Of a stretch of DNA of 64,000 bases, positions 34,326-43,499 are shown in pieces. Made by a program: the position numbers and the translations under genes. Numbering within the stretch: position 1 is the first letter of the stretch; each line of letters opens with the position of its first letter. Where the stretch lies: contig NZ_CAKKNB010000002.1 in assembly GCF_918741295.1 (NCBI RefSeq), positions 1 through 64,000 of the forward strand. The letters are read 5' to 3'. The DNA is from Aquabacterium sp. CECT 9606 (GTDB lineage: Bacteria; Pseudomonadota; Gammaproteobacteria; Burkholderiales; Burkholderiaceae_C). Below the pieces are notes generated by a model. The model had not been told where the DNA came from and did no database searches. It worked only from the letters and a program-made list of their open reading frames with translations.

Positions 34326-37300
34326 GCGGGTTGCTCCTGCAAGTGGGCGCCGCGGCCATCGGGCAGGGCGTCGATGTGCGGCACGTGGCCGTGGTGCTTG
34401 AGCGGGCGGTTGCCCGCCAGGCGGCGCATCAGCACGTAGAACACGGGGGTGAGGAAGAGGCCGAAGGCCGTCACGCCGATCATCCCGGCGAACACGGCCA
34501 CGCCCATGGCCTGGCGCATCTCCGAGCCCGCGCCGGTGGACAGCACCAGGGGCAGCACGCCCATGACGAAGGCCAGCGAGGTCATCAGGATGGGGCGCAG
34601 GCGCAGGCGGCTGGCTTCGATCGCGGCCTGCAGTGGGGTGCGTCCGTTCAACTCCAGCTCCCGGGCGAACTCCACGATCAGGATCGCGTTCTTGGCCGAC
34701 AGCCCCACCAGCACGATCAAGCCGATCTGCGTGAAGACGTTGTTGTCGCCGTTCGAGAGCCACACGCCGGTCATCGCTGCCAGCAGGCCCATGGGCACGA
34801 TCAGGATGATCGCGATGGGCAGGGTCAGGCTTTCGTACTGCGCGGCCAGCACCAGGAAGACCAGCAGGATGGCCAAGGGGAAGACCAGGATGGCGGAGTT
34901 GCCGGCCAGGATCTCCTGGTAGGTCAGCTCGGTCCACTCGAAGCCGATGCCAGGGGGCAAGGTTTCAGCAGCGATGCGCTCGACGGCTTCGCGCGCCTGG
35001 CCGGATGAGAAGCCGGGGGCAGCACCGCCATTGATGTCAGCGGACAGGAAACCGTTGTAGCGCATGGCACGTTCCGGTCCAAAGCTGGGCTTGACCTTCA
35101 TCAGCGCCGACAGCGGCACCATCTCGCCGGTGCTGGAACGCACCTGCAACTGCCCCACGTTCTCGGACCGGGCGCGGAAGGCAGCGTCCGCCTGAACCCG
35201 CACCGAATAGGTCCGGCCGAACTTGTTGAAGTCGTTGGCGTAGAGGCTGCCCAGGTAGATCTGCATGGTGTCGAACACATCGGTCAAGGGCACGCCGAGT
35301 TGGCGGGCCTTGGTGCGGTCGATGTCGGCATACAGCTGCGGCACGTTGACCTGGAAGCTCGAGAACATGCCCGTCAACTCAGGCGCCTTGTAGGCCTTGG
35401 CCATGAAGGCTTTGAGGGCGGCGTCCAGCGCCTCATAGCCGAGCGAGGCCTTGTCCTGGATCTGCAGCTTGAAGCCGCCGGTGGTGCCCAGGCCCGGCAC
35501 AGGCGGTGGCGGGAACATCACGATGAAGGCATCTTGAATGGCGCCGAACTTCTGGTTCAGCTGGCCGGCGATGGCGCCGCCGCTGAGCTCCTTGGTCTTG
35601 CGCTCATCAAAGCCCTTCAAGGTGGCGAACACGATGCCCGAGTTCGAGCTGTTGGTGAAACCATTGATCGACAGGCCGGGGAAGGCCACGGCGCTTTCCA
35701 CGCCCGGCTGCTTGAGCACGATGTCGCCCATGCGGCGGATCACGTTCTCGGTGCGGTCCAGGGTGGCGCCATCGGGCAGTTGCGCGAAGCCGATCAGGTA
35801 CTGCTTGTCCTGCCCGGGCACGAAGCCGCTGGGCACAGCCTTGAACAGGCCCACGGTCACGCCCACCAAAATCAGGTAGCCCACCAGCATCACGGCCTTG
35901 CCCGAGATGGCGCGCTTGACGCCACCGCTGTAGGCGTGCGAGCCGCGGTGGAAGACCTTGTTGAAGCCGCGGAACAACCAGCCCAGGGTCTTGTCCATGA
36001 ACACCGTGAGCTTGTCCTTCGGTTCGTCGTGGCCCTTCAGCAGCATGGCGGCCAAAGCGGGTGAGAGGGTCAGCGAATTGACGGCGGAGATCACGGTCGA
36101 GATGGCGATGGTCAGCGCGAACTGCTTGTAGAACTGGCCGGTCAAACCGCTGATGAAGGCCAGCGGCACGAACACGGCGATCAGCACCAGCGCGATCGCG
36201 ATGATGGGCCCGGACACTTCGCGCATGGCCCGGTAGGTGGCCTCGCGCGGGCTGTGCCCAGCCTCGATGTTGCGCTCCACGTTTTCAACGACCACGATGG
36301 CGTCGTCGACCACGATGCCGATGGCCAGCACCAGGCCGAACAGGCTCAGCGCGTTGATCGAGAAGCCGAACAAATGCATGATCGCAAACGTGCCGATCAC
36401 CGACACCGGCACGGCCAGCAGCGGGATCACCGAGGCGCGCCAGGTCTGCAGGAAGAGGATCACCACGATCACCACCAGGGCCACCGCTTCAAGCAGCGTG
36501 TGGACCACGGCGTCGATGGAGGAGCGCACGAACTGCGTCGGGTCGTAAACGATCTTGTAGTCCACGCCTTCGGGCATGTTCTTCTTGATCTCGGCCATGG
36601 TGGCGCGCACGTTGTCCGAGATCTGGATGGCGTTGGAGCCGGGCGCGGCGAACACCGGCACGGCCACGGCGGACTTGTTGTCCAGCAGCGAGCGCAGCGC
36701 GTATTCGGAGGCGCCCAGTTCCAGGCGCGCGATGTCTTTCAGGCGCGTCACGGCGCCATCGGGGCTGCTCTTGACGATGATGTCGCCGAACTCGGCTTCG
36801 CTTTGCAGACGGCCTTGCGCGTTGATCGACAACTGCAGGTCCACCCCCGGCAGGCCGGGCGAGGCGCCCACCACACCGGCCGCCGCCTGGATGTTTTGCT
36901 CGCGGATGGCGCGCACCACGTCACCGGCCGACAGGCCGCGCTGCGCCACCTTCTGCGGGTCCAGCCACACGCGCATCGAGTAGTCCCCCGAGCCGAACAG
37001 CTGCACCTGCCCCACGCCTTCGATCCGCGCCAGGCGGTCCTTGACGTTGAGCACCGCGTAGTTGCGCAGGTAAGTCATGTCGTAGCGCTCGTTGGGCGAG
37101 ACCAGGTGGACCACCATGGTCAGGTCCGGCGCGCTCTTGATCGTCGTCACGCCCAAACGGCGCACTTCCTCGGGCAGGCGCGCCTCGGCCTGCGAGACGC
37201 GGTTCTGCACCATCTGCTGCGCCTTGTCCGGGTCGGTGCCCAGCTTGAAGGTCACGGTCAAGGTCATCAGGCCATCGGTGGTGGCCTGGCTGCCCATGTA

Positions 37301-37534
37301 GAGCATGTTCTCCACGCCGTTGATGGATTCCTCCAACGGCGTGGCCACGGTCTCGGCGATGACCTTGGGGTTGGCGCCGGGGTACTGTGCGCGCACGATC
37401 ACCGAGGGCGGGGCAACCTCGGGGTACTCGGAGATCGGCAGCGCGCGCAATGCAATCAGGCCTGAGATGAAGATCAGCAGGGACAGCACGCCCGCGAAGA
37501 TCGGGCGGTCGATGAAGAATTTGGACAGGTTCAT
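34322..37534 (-). CDS. RND multidrug efflux pump, HAE1 family (MexF/BpeF/CeoB-like)
   Basis: 1070 residues, the usual size. The start MNLSKFFIDRPIFAGVLSLL is typical. Twelve transmembrane helices flank two large periplasmic loops. GLVLAIGIVVDDAIVVVENV in TM4 carries the paired Asp residues of the proton relay. It pumps drugs such as chloramphenicol, trimethoprim and fluoroquinolones in BpeEF and MexEF relatives; the actual spectrum here is unknown. It is 12 bp from the adaptor gene and overlaps the outer-membrane gene by 4 bp. Confidence 0.95.
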   Translation of the reverse strand: MNLSKFFIDRPIFAGVLSLLIFISGLIALRALPISEYPEVAPPSVIVRAQYPGANPKVIAETVATPLEESINGVENMLYMGSQATTDGLMTLTVTFKLGTDPDKAQQMVQNRVSQAEARLPEEVRRLGVTTIKSAPDLTMVVHLVSPNERYDMTYLRNYAVLNVKDRLARIEGVGQVQLFGSGDYSMRVWLDPQKVAQRGLSAGDVVRAIREQNIQAAAGVVGASPGLPGVDLQLSINAQGRLQSEAEFGDIIVKSSPDGAVTRLKDIARLELGASEYALRSLLDNKSAVAVPVFAAPGSNAIQISDNVRATMAEIKKNMPEGVDYKIVYDPTQFVRSSIDAVVHTLLEAVALVVIVVILFLQTWRASVIPLLAVPVSVIGTFAIMHLFGFSINALSLFGLVLAIGIVVDDAIVVVENVERNIEAGHSPREATYRAMREVSGPIIAIALVLIAVFVPLAFISGLTGQFYKQFALTIAISTVISAVNSLTLSPALAAMLLKGHDEPKDKLTVFMDKTLGWLFRGFNKVFHRGSHAYSGGVKRAISGKAVMLVGYLILVGVTVGLFKAVPSGFVPGQDKQYLIGFAQLPDGATLDRTENVIRRMGDIVLKQPGVESAVAFPGLSINGFTNSSNSGIVFATLKGFDERKTKELSGGAIAGQLNQKFGAIQDAFIVMFPPPPVPGLGTTGGFKLQIQDKASLGYEALDAALKAFMAKAYKAPELTGMFSSFQVNVPQLYADIDRTKARQLGVPLTDVFDTMQIYLGSLYANDFNKFGRTYSVRVQADAAFRARSENVGQLQVRSSTGEMVPLSALMKVKPSFGPERAMRYNGFLSADINGGAAPGFSSGQAREAVERIAAETLPPGIGFEWTELTYQEILAGNSAILVFPLAILLVFLVLAAQYESLTLPIAIILIVPMGLLAAMTGVWLSNGDNNVFTQIGLIVLVGLSAKNAILIVEFARELELNGRTPLQAAIEASRLRLRPILMTSLAFVMGVLPLVLSTGAGSEMRQAMGVAVFAGMIGVTAFGLFLTPVFYVLMRRLAGNRPLKHHGHVPHIDALPDGRGAHLQEQPA

Positions 37535-37546
37535 GGCGTTCTTCTT

Positions 37547-38773
37547 TTAGATTTGGCTCTGGCCTTCTTGGCGCGCTTGCAGCTCGGGCTTGGCATCCAT
37601 CGGCACGTTGGTCGGCGCGACCAACGTGCCCGGGTGCACGCGCTGCAGGCCGTTGACGACGATGCGTTCATTGGCCTTCAGGCCGCTGGTGACCACCCGC
37701 AGGCCATTGGCCTCGGCGCCCAGCGTCACTTCGCGGTAGGCGGTCTTGTTGTCGGCGCCCACCACCATCACGAACTTCTTGCTCTGGTCGGTGCCGATGG
37801 CGCGCTCGTTGACCAGCAAGGCGCCGGTCGTCTTGGTCTGGCCCATGCGCACCTTGGCGAACTGACCTGGCATCAGGCTGCCATCTTTGTTGTCGAACAC
37901 CGCGCGCACGCGCACGGTGCCGCTCTTGGCATCGACCTGGTTGTCGATCAGTTGCAGGTGCCCGGCGATGGTCGCGTCTTCCGTCGTCGCGGTGCCGATC
38001 TGCACGGGGATGCTCTCCAGTTTGGCACGCGCGCTGGCACCGCCCGGCAAGTCGCGCAGGGCGTGCATCACCACCTGCTCATCGGCGTCGAAGCTGGCGT
38101 AGATGGGGCTGACGGACACCAGCGTGGTCAGCACCGGCGCGCCCGGGCCAGCGGCCACCAGGTTGCCCACGGTGACTTCCAGCTTGCCCACCCGGCCGCT
38201 GACCGGGGCGCGCACTTGCGTGTAGCCCAGGCTCAGCTTGGCGGTGTTCAGGGCGGCCTGTGCGGCGCGCAGGTTGGCGTCGGCCTCGTGCAGGCTGTTC
38301 AGGCGTTCGTCGTATTCGCGCTGGGCGATGGCTTGTTCATCGAGCAGCCGCTTGGCGCGGGCCTGGTCGCTCTTGGCGTAGGTGGCTCGGGCCTGGGCCG
38401 ACACCACCTGCGCTTCGGCGCGGTCCACCTCGGCCGCGTAAGGCGCGGGATCGATGGTGATCAACAGCTCGCCCTGCTTGACGATGGCACCTTCGCGGAA
38501 GTGCACCGACTGGATGGCGCCCGCCACGCGCGAGCGGACGTCCACGCGCTCCACGGCTTCGAGCCGCCCTGAGAACTCGTCCCACGTGGCGACGTCCGAG
38601 GCCGTGACCACGGCGACAGACACCGGCGTGGCCTGTGGCTGCGTCGACGATTCGGGCGCCTTGGCCTTGGCATCGGGCAGGGCTCGCAGACCAAAATAGC
38701 CAGCCGATGCCGCAATGAGGGCGGTGACCACGGTGCCAATGGCCCAGGGGCGTGCGTTGATGCGGTTCTTCAT
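37547..38773 (-). CDS. RND efflux periplasmic adaptor (MexE/BpeE/CeoA-like)
   Basis: 408 residues. The N-terminal membrane anchor or signal is MNRINARPWAIGTVVTALIA in near form (MKNRINARPW...). The biotinyl-lipoyl half-motifs (VDVRSRVAGAIQSVHFREGA and VRAPVSGRVGKLEVTVGN) flank a coiled-coil hairpin (about 105-175). A beta-barrel and a membrane-proximal domain (VPMDAKPELQ end) complete the fold. It bridges the pump and the outer-membrane duct. Its start overlaps the stop of the hydrolase-like gene by 4 bp (ATGA). Confidence 0.93.
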   Translation of the reverse strand: MKNRINARPWAIGTVVTALIAASAGYFGLRALPDAKAKAPESSTQPQATPVSVAVVTASDVATWDEFSGRLEAVERVDVRSRVAGAIQSVHFREGAIVKQGELLITIDPAPYAAEVDRAEAQVVSAQARATYAKSDQARAKRLLDEQAIAQREYDERLNSLHEADANLRAAQAALNTAKLSLGYTQVRAPVSGRVGKLEVTVGNLVAAGPGAPVLTTLVSVSPIYASFDADEQVVMHALRDLPGGASARAKLESIPVQIGTATTEDATIAGHLQLIDNQVDAKSGTVRVRAVFDNKDGSLMPGQFAKVRMGQTKTTGALLVNERAIGTDQSKKFVMVVGADNKTAYREVTLGAEANGLRVVTSGLKANERIVVNGLQRVHPGTLVAPTNVPMDAKPELQARQEGQSQI

Positions 38774-39594
38774 GATGTGATTCCCTTTGAAGCGGATGCA
38801 GATGCGTTGGATGAGGCAAAAAATTGTTGGACGTGCTCGCGCACGCTCTGGGCCCAGGGGGCGTCGTGGCTTTCGGGGTTCATGCAGCTGCAGGGCCAGC
38901 CGGTGGGAGCGGGCAGCACGGCGTCCTTGACCTTCACACCGGCCGCGCGCAGGCGCCGGGCATAGTCCAGCGACTCGTCCTTGAAGGGGTCGTCACCCGC
39001 CGTCAGCAACAAGGCGGGCGGCAATTCGCCCAGGCGCAGCGAGGGACCAGGCGCGGCATAGGGGTGGGTGCAATCGCCCACCTGCGACAAGTACTGCTTC
39101 CAGCCATCGGCCCAGCGGCAGCCCTTGACGCCAGCCTCGGCCGCGCGCAATGAAGCGGTGCCCAGGCAGGGGTTCAGCATCGGCGACAACAGGATCTGGC
39201 CGGCCAGCGGGGGTTGGCGTTGGTCACGCACCATCAGCGTCACCGCAGCGGCCAGGTTGCCCCCGGCTTCTTCGCCGGCCACGAACACAGGCGCCTTGTC
39301 ACCCGCCAGCTTGGTCCGGTGCTTGTAGGCCCATTGCAGCGCCGCGTAGCCTTGCTCGGCGGCCTGCGGAAACGGGTGGGCGGGCGCCAAGGGATAGTCC
39401 AGCGAGACCACCACCGCGCCCGCCTCGGCGATCAGCCGTGCGATGGCCGAGCCACTGTCCAGCCCACCTTGCACAAAGGCGCCGCCGTGGAAGTGCACCA
39501 CCAAAGGCACCGCGCCCACTTTGGGCCGGGCGCCGTAAAAGCGCACCGCCATAGGCCGGTCCAGAACGTTGATCTCGGTGGGCTGAGTGACCAT
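38770..39594 (-). CDS. LlpE-like alpha/beta hydrolase relative without the nucleophile serine
   Basis: About 274 residues, hormone-sensitive-lipase-type alpha/beta fold. The oxyanion motif HFHGGAFVQGG is intact and LDYPLAPAHPFPQ is conserved. The nucleophile elbow reads VAGEEAGGNLAAA, where active members have GDSAGG, so Ser is replaced by Glu. The expected late His-Gly motif is also absent. It sits first in the efflux operon, exactly as llpE precedes bpeE and ceoA. Catalysis as an esterase is unlikely. The start is uncertain: ATG at 39594 is used, GTG at 39624 is possible. Confidence 0.75.
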   Translation of the reverse strand: MVTQPTEINVLDRPMAVRFYGARPKVGAVPLVVHFHGGAFVQGGLDSGSAIARLIAEAGAVVVSLDYPLAPAHPFPQAAEQGYAALQWAYKHRTKLAGDKAPVFVAGEEAGGNLAAAVTLMVRDQRQPPLAGQILLSPMLNPCLGTASLRAAEAGVKGCRWADGWKQYLSQVGDCTHPYAAPGPSLRLGELPPALLLTAGDDPFKDESLDYARRLRAAGVKVKDAVLPAPTGWPCSCMNPESHDAPWAQSVREHVQQFFASSNASASASKGITS

Positions 39595-39643
39595 CTTCCG
39601 TGGCCACGTGGGTGGCCCCTGCACGATGTTGCGATGCAGCAGA

Positions 39644-39696
39644 ATTTATTCACTTAAAGCCAACCAATAAATAGCCCTGGCGCTCATGCTTTATTT
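39644..39696. promoter_or_regulatory. AT-rich divergent regulatory region between LysR and efflux genes
   Basis: ATTTATT (39644-39650) and AATAAAT (39666-39672) form a perfect inverted repeat around a 15-nt spacer, and a third TTTATTT follows near 39690. The position between a LysR gene and its divergent target operon is where LysR proteins normally bind. Confidence 0.45.
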
Positions 39697-39719
39697 CAGT
39701 TGAGACAACAATCAGGCCC

Positions 39720-40682
39720 ATGGACAAATTTCTAGCCATGCAAACCTTTGTGCGGGTGGTGGAGGCGGGCACCTTCACCAAGGCGGCCGATTCGATGAAC
39801 CTGCCCAAGCCCACGGTCACGCGCCTGATCCAGACGCTGGAGACAGAGCTGCAAACCAAGCTGCTGCACCGCACGACTCGCCGCGTCACCGTCACACCCG
39901 ACGGTGCGGCCTACTACGACCGCGCCACACGTTTGCTGGGCGAGCTGGACGAACTCGAATCCAGCATGTCGCATGCCAAGGCCAACCCGCGCGGTCGCCT
40001 GCGCGTGGACGTGCCCGCCTCGCTGGGCCTGGCCGTCATCATCCCCTCCTTGCCCGACTTCCACGCCCGTTATCCCGACATCCAGCTGGACCTGGGCGTG
40101 AGCGACCGGCCGGTGGACATGGTGGGCGAGAACATCGATTGCGTGGTGCGTGGCGGCGAGCTGACCGACCAATCCCTGGTGGCGCGGCGCATTGGCGATG
40201 TCTACCTGGTGATGTGCGCCACGCCCGATTACCTCAAGCGCCACGGCACGCCCACGCACCCGCGCGACCTGGAAGAAAACCACACCATCGTGCGCTACAC
40301 CATGCCGCGCACGGGCCAACTCAAACCCATCGAGCTGAGCAAGGACGGCGAGACCCACGAGGTGCAAGGCAAGCACCTGATCTCGCTGAACGATTCCAAC
40401 GCCTACGTGGCCGCCGGCCTGGCGGGCCTGGGCGTGATGCAGGCCCTGACCTTCCTGGTGCAGGACCACATCAGCAGCGGCGCGCTGGACCCGATCCTGA
40501 TGGACTGGTGTTCAGGCCCGCGGCCGGTCTACGTGGTCTACCCGCCCAACCGGCACCTGAGCAACAAGCTGCGTGTGTTCGTGGACTGGATCGCCGAGCT
40601 GTTCGCCACACATGATCTGATCCAGCAAAAGTGCTCGCTGGCCATGGTGGCCAAGCGCAAGCCCTTGCTCACTGCAGCCTGA
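39720..40682 (+). CDS. LysR-family transcriptional regulator of the efflux operon (BpeT/CeoR-like)
   Basis: 320 residues. The N-terminal winged helix is MDKFLAMQTFVRVVEAGTFT followed by KAADSMNLPKPTVTRLIQTLE (about 20-41). The substrate-binding domain starts near residue 90 (GRLRVDVPASLGLAVIIPSL). Divergent placement from an llpE-RND operon matches bpeT and ceoR, LysR activators that respond to drug-like effectors in Burkholderia. The ATG has no obvious Shine-Dalgarno sequence, so expression is probably low. Confidence 0.9.
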   Translation: MDKFLAMQTFVRVVEAGTFTKAADSMNLPKPTVTRLIQTLETELQTKLLHRTTRRVTVTPDGAAYYDRATRLLGELDELESSMSHAKANPRGRLRVDVPASLGLAVIIPSLPDFHARYPDIQLDLGVSDRPVDMVGENIDCVVRGGELTDQSLVARRIGDVYLVMCATPDYLKRHGTPTHPRDLEENHTIVRYTMPRTGQLKPIELSKDGETHEVQGKHLISLNDSNAYVAAGLAGLGVMQALTFLVQDHISSGALDPILMDWCSGPRPVYVVYPPNRHLSNKLRVFVDWIAELFATHDLIQQKCSLAMVAKRKPLLTAA

Positions 40683-40695
40683 GCCTTGAAGCGCT

Positions 40696-41157
40696 TCAGA
40701 CCCAGCCTTCGATTTTCAAACCGCTGAGCTGCTCGGCCTCTTCGCGGCTGACTTTGCGCACGGTCTGGCCAAACGTCCAGACATGCCCTTCCGGGTCAGC
40801 AGCGGAATAAACCCGGTCGCCATAGAACTGATCCGCCGGCTCGCGCACGATGGTGGCGCCCGCCGCGCGGGCCCGTTCGCAATGGGCGTCCAGACCAGAC
40901 TGCAAATGAACATGCACCGACTGCGTGTTCTTGCCCTCCAGCGCCAAGGGGCTGTCGGTGGTTTCGTTCCAGGCCGGGCCGATCATCACGTGGCCATCGC
41001 CAAAGTGCATCTCCGAATGGCCCAGGTGGCCTTCGGCATCGGTGATGACCATGGTGCGTTCAAAGCCGAAGGCTTTTTCAAGCCAATCCAGTGCGGCGAA
41101 CGGGTCTTTGTAATAGACCGCAGACGCGAAGGTGGCACGACGAAAGGGATCGTCCAT
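40696..41157 (-). CDS. VOC/glyoxalase-fold protein, PhnB-like
   Basis: 153 residues. The sequence has paired beta-alpha-beta-beta-beta modules typical of the vicinal oxygen chelate fold: FASAVYYKDPFAALDWLEKA, GHLGHSEMHFGDGHVMIG, VHVHLQSGLDAHCERARAAG and YSAADPEGHVWTFGQ. Histidines in GHSEMHF and EGHVW could bind a metal. Related proteins include fosfomycin/bleomycin-resistance-like and PhnB-like members with mixed functions. It lies tail-to-tail with the LysR gene, 13 bp apart. No substrate is assigned. Confidence 0.8.
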   Translation of the reverse strand: MDDPFRRATFASAVYYKDPFAALDWLEKAFGFERTMVITDAEGHLGHSEMHFGDGHVMIGPAWNETTDSPLALEGKNTQSVHVHLQSGLDAHCERARAAGATIVREPADQFYGDRVYSAADPEGHVWTFGQTVRKVSREEAEQLSGLKIEGWV

Positions 41158-41248
41158 GAGGGGCTCCTGACCTGGATGTTTTGTGATCGATCGCCACTTC
41201 AGTGTTGATCAAATCCAGGCACAAGCCAAGTGCGGGCGGCTCAAGACC

Positions 41249-43348
41249 TCAGGACGCGTGTACCCATTGTTCAAAGGCCAACTGCGTGACCGGCTTGCCG
41301 AACAGGAAGCCCTGCACCACCTCGCAACCCAGGCCGCTCAGGTAGTCGGCCTGCTCTTTCGTTTCGACCCCTTCGGCCACCAGCGCCATGTTCAGGCTCT
41401 GGCCCAGCGACACGATCGCCTTGACCAGTTGCTCGGCATTGCCCTGGTGCGAGGGCAGCTCCTTGATGAAGGCCCGGTCGATCTTCAGGATCTGCACCGG
41501 AAAGCGCGTCAGGTAACTCAATGCCGAATAACCGGTGCCAAAGTCATCGATGGCGATGGTGATGCCCAGTTGCGACAGCTCCTCCAGCACACCACGGATT
41601 TCGTCGCGCCCGTCCAGCAGCAGACTTTCGGTGATCTCCAGCTCCAACCATTGGGGCTGGCAGTGGGCAGCGCTCAAGGCTTCGCGCACGGTGTTGACCA
41701 ACTCGCCACCCGCGAACTGCCGCGCCGACAGGTTCACGGCGATCTTCAAGGGATCGCTGCTGCGGCGGTTCCAATCGGCGGCGGCCACGCAGGCAGCGCG
41801 CAAAGCCCAAGCGCCCATGGGCACGATCAGGCCGGTGTCTTCGGCCAGCGGAATGAACTGCACGGGCGGCACCAAGCCACGCTCGGGGTGGTTCCAGCGC
41901 ATCAAGGCCTCGGCACCCACCAGGCGGCCCGAAGCCAAGTCGAACTTGGGCTGGTAATGGAGCTCCAGCTCGTCGCGCTCCAAGGCCTTGTGCAGCTCGC
42001 TTTCCATCGTCAGGCGGGCCGAGGCCTGCGCTGTCAGGTCGCTGGAATAGAACTGGAAGTTGTTGCGGCCCTTGCCCTTGGCGTGGTACAGGGCGGCATC
42101 AGCATGCTGGAGCAACTGGTTGGCATCTTGCGCATCGCTGGGGTAGAGCGCGCCGCCAATGCTGGTCGTGACGAACACCTCCTGGCCACTGACCGTGAAC
42201 GGCATCTTGAAGGCGCTGATCACCTTGCTGGCAATGCTGCCCATGTCGGTGGCATGGCGCACGTCGGGCAGCACCACGGCGAACTCGTCACCACCCAAGC
42301 GGGCGATGGTGTCGTAGTCGCGCAGCACCTGGCGCAAACGCTGCGCGGCCTGCTTGAGCAGGTCATCGCCCGCGCTGTGGCCCAGCGAATCATTGATGTC
42401 CTTGAAGCGGTCCAGGTCCAACAGCAAGGTGCCCACCTGCTGGTGGTGCCAAGAGGCATCGATCAAGGCCTGGTTGAGCCGGTCCACGAACAAGGCGCGG
42501 TTGGGCAGCTCGGTCAAGGGATCGAAGAAGGACAGGGAGTGCAACTGGCGCCGGTAGGTCTTCAGCTCGGTGATGTCTTGAACGGTGGCGAGCAGGCGCT
42601 TGGGGTGGCCCTGCGCGTCGTAGCTGATGCGCGCCACCGTGTGCAGGTCTCGGGTGCCGTCGTCTTCAACGTGGCGCACCTCGTATCGCAAGTTCTCGAC
42701 CTTCTCCGCGAAAGCTTTCACGTACAGGTCGACCACCCAGTTGCGCTGGTCTTCGGGCACCAGCTCCATCAACTCTTGCATGCCGGGCGCCCAGTCCATG
42801 GGACGGCGCAGCATGCGCAGGGTCTCGGCCGCAAAGCGGGCCTGCTGGCGGGTGTAATCCCATTCCCAACAACCGAAGTGGGCGATCTCCTGGATCTCTT
42901 CCAGCCGCGCCTCGCTGTCGGACAGCGCCTGCAGCACGGTATGTTGCGCGCTCATGTCCTGCAAGCCGATGGTGCCTTGGGCCAAGCTGCCATCAGGGGT
43001 GTATTCCAGCAAGGCCACGCCGCGCAAGCGCCGCACCGAGCCATCGCGCAACAGGGCCGCGAACTCGGCGTCCACGGTGGTGTGGCCTTGCGCCAAAGCA
43101 TCGGACCACAGGCCATGGACGCGGGACGCATCTGCGGCGCCGACCAGGCTCAGCAAGTGGGCCACCGTCATCTCGTCGTCCAGGCCATGGCCCAACATGG
43201 CACGGGCTTCGGGCGAGACATGCAAGGCATCGCTCGCGGCATTCCACCGGATGAAACCCACCTCCATCAGGTGCTGAGCGGCGCGCAGGCAATCGTCGCT
43301 GCCGGGGGGCGCAGCGGTCAGCACGTCCCGCTGAACGAGGGCTGGCAT
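41249..43348 (-). CDS. PAS-GGDEF-EAL cyclic-di-GMP signalling protein
   Basis: 699 residues, cytoplasmic, no membrane segment. PAS-like sensor domains occupy about 20-265, including ARFAAETLRMLRRPMDWAPG and a PAC-like VRHVEDDGTRDLHTVARISY. A GGDEF domain follows with intact RLGGDEFAVVLP at about 352-363. The EAL domain holds GAEALMRWNHPERGLVPP near 477 and DDFGTGYSALSYL further on. Both catalytic signatures look complete, so synthesis and breakdown of c-di-GMP are both possible. ATG at 43348 is chosen for its AAGGA site; an upstream frame adds 21 atypical residues. Confidence 0.9.
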   Translation of the reverse strand: MPALVQRDVLTAAPPGSDDCLRAAQHLMEVGFIRWNAASDALHVSPEARAMLGHGLDDEMTVAHLLSLVGAADASRVHGLWSDALAQGHTTVDAEFAALLRDGSVRRLRGVALLEYTPDGSLAQGTIGLQDMSAQHTVLQALSDSEARLEEIQEIAHFGCWEWDYTRQQARFAAETLRMLRRPMDWAPGMQELMELVPEDQRNWVVDLYVKAFAEKVENLRYEVRHVEDDGTRDLHTVARISYDAQGHPKRLLATVQDITELKTYRRQLHSLSFFDPLTELPNRALFVDRLNQALIDASWHHQQVGTLLLDLDRFKDINDSLGHSAGDDLLKQAAQRLRQVLRDYDTIARLGGDEFAVVLPDVRHATDMGSIASKVISAFKMPFTVSGQEVFVTTSIGGALYPSDAQDANQLLQHADAALYHAKGKGRNNFQFYSSDLTAQASARLTMESELHKALERDELELHYQPKFDLASGRLVGAEALMRWNHPERGLVPPVQFIPLAEDTGLIVPMGAWALRAACVAAADWNRRSSDPLKIAVNLSARQFAGGELVNTVREALSAAHCQPQWLELEITESLLLDGRDEIRGVLEELSQLGITIAIDDFGTGYSALSYLTRFPVQILKIDRAFIKELPSHQGNAEQLVKAIVSLGQSLNMALVAEGVETKEQADYLSGLGCEVVQGFLFGKPVTQLAFEQWVHAS

Positions 43349-43499
43349 GTCGTTGTGGTCCTTGTGAAGGGGGGCAGGGCTTTCATCCCTTATCGGCCCC
43401 ATTGGACCCAAACTTCAATCAGCTTGCGGCCGAGCAGCGGCAATGCGCTGAGACGCTGGGCGATTGCGTGCTTTTAGTCACAGGTGGTGGACCGTGGCG

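Noticed and set aside
41183-43477. A 764-codon plus-strand frame opposite the GGDEF-EAL gene
   Set aside because: Shadow frame; the minus-strand product has intact GGDEF and EAL motifs.
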